DNA from: an uncultured Muribaculaceae bacterium
Lineage (GTDB): Bacteria; Bacteroidota; Bacteroidia; Bacteroidales; Muribaculaceae
Length of the DNA: 6,870 nucleotides
Reading direction: 5' to 3'
Assembly: GCA_910578805.1 (NCBI GenBank)
Contig: CAJTRS010000009.1
Span: 63,670-70,539, forward strand
The position numbers and the translations under genes are program-made. Positions within the stretch are counted from its first letter, which is position 1; every line of letters begins with the position of its first letter. Shown one piece after another: positions 6,833 through 6,870 of this stretch. Below the pieces are notes generated by a model. The model did not search any database and was not told the origin of the DNA. It was given only the letters and a program-made list of their open reading frames with translations.

Positions 6833-6870
6833 CCGCCACTCAGATATCTCTTGAAGAGGCGCGGCCGTTC

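Noticed and set aside
6848..6858. CTCTT-G-AAGAG inverted repeat as a terminator of the operon
   Set aside because: A one-base loop cannot form a hairpin and no T run follows.
1..6870. tRNA, rRNA, riboswitch, CRISPR array, insertion sequence or attachment site
   Set aside because: No cloverleaf-like segment, regularly spaced repeats, transposase motif or terminal inverted repeats were seen; nearly all of the window is accounted for by protein genes.

Overview
The window reads as a chromosomal segment of an anaerobic gut-type Bacteroidota, probably order Bacteroidales and perhaps Muribaculaceae. This rests on several points. The only clear promoter has the Bacteroidota -7 box TAnnTTTG (TATCTTTG at 3132-3139). 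No start codon has a convincing Shine-Dalgarno site. A secreted C10 (streptopain-type) cysteine protease carries a BspA-like leucine-rich-repeat segment and a C-terminal sorting-tail-like end. The EtfB, EtfA and acyl-CoA dehydrogenase proteins resemble the Bacteroidales versions I remember. The family-level assignment is inference; no database was consulted.

Layout, all on the plus strand. Positions 1-78 hold no recognisable gene or promoter. Positions 79-3095 hold one large secreted protease gene broken by a single -1 frameshift between 375 and 425. A 115-aa fragment (79-426) carries the export signal and most of the inhibitory prodomain. An 873-aa open frame (474-3095) carries the complete catalytic domain, a long beta-rich middle, the LRR segment and the C-terminal tail. 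Adding one base, most simply in the C run at 383-386, restores a continuous 1005-aa protein. Positions 3096-3192 are an AT-rich intergenic region with a possible weak terminator for the protease and a promoter for the next operon. Positions 3193-6832 hold a compact three-gene operon: etfB (290 aa), etfA (342 aa, 29-nt gap) and a long-form acyl-CoA dehydrogenase (566 aa, 8-nt gap). The last 38 bases are GC-richer than the other intergenic DNA and could hold the end of a convergent gene, but this is not secure.

In the operon the dehydrogenase would oxidise an acyl-CoA, or reduce an enoyl-CoA, and exchange electrons with the EtfAB flavoprotein next to it. No ETF:quinone oxidoreductase, hydratase or thiolase is encoded here, so the substrate and the final electron partner are open. 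EtfB has family motifs resembling the bifurcating ETFs of anaerobes. Its partner-docking loop looks different from the classical one, and an extra segment of about 20-25 residues follows it. These points, with the frameshift, are the parts most worth a second look. I see no evidence for a wholly new system, mobile element, RNA gene or CRISPR array. There is no stretch over 300 bases without a gene.
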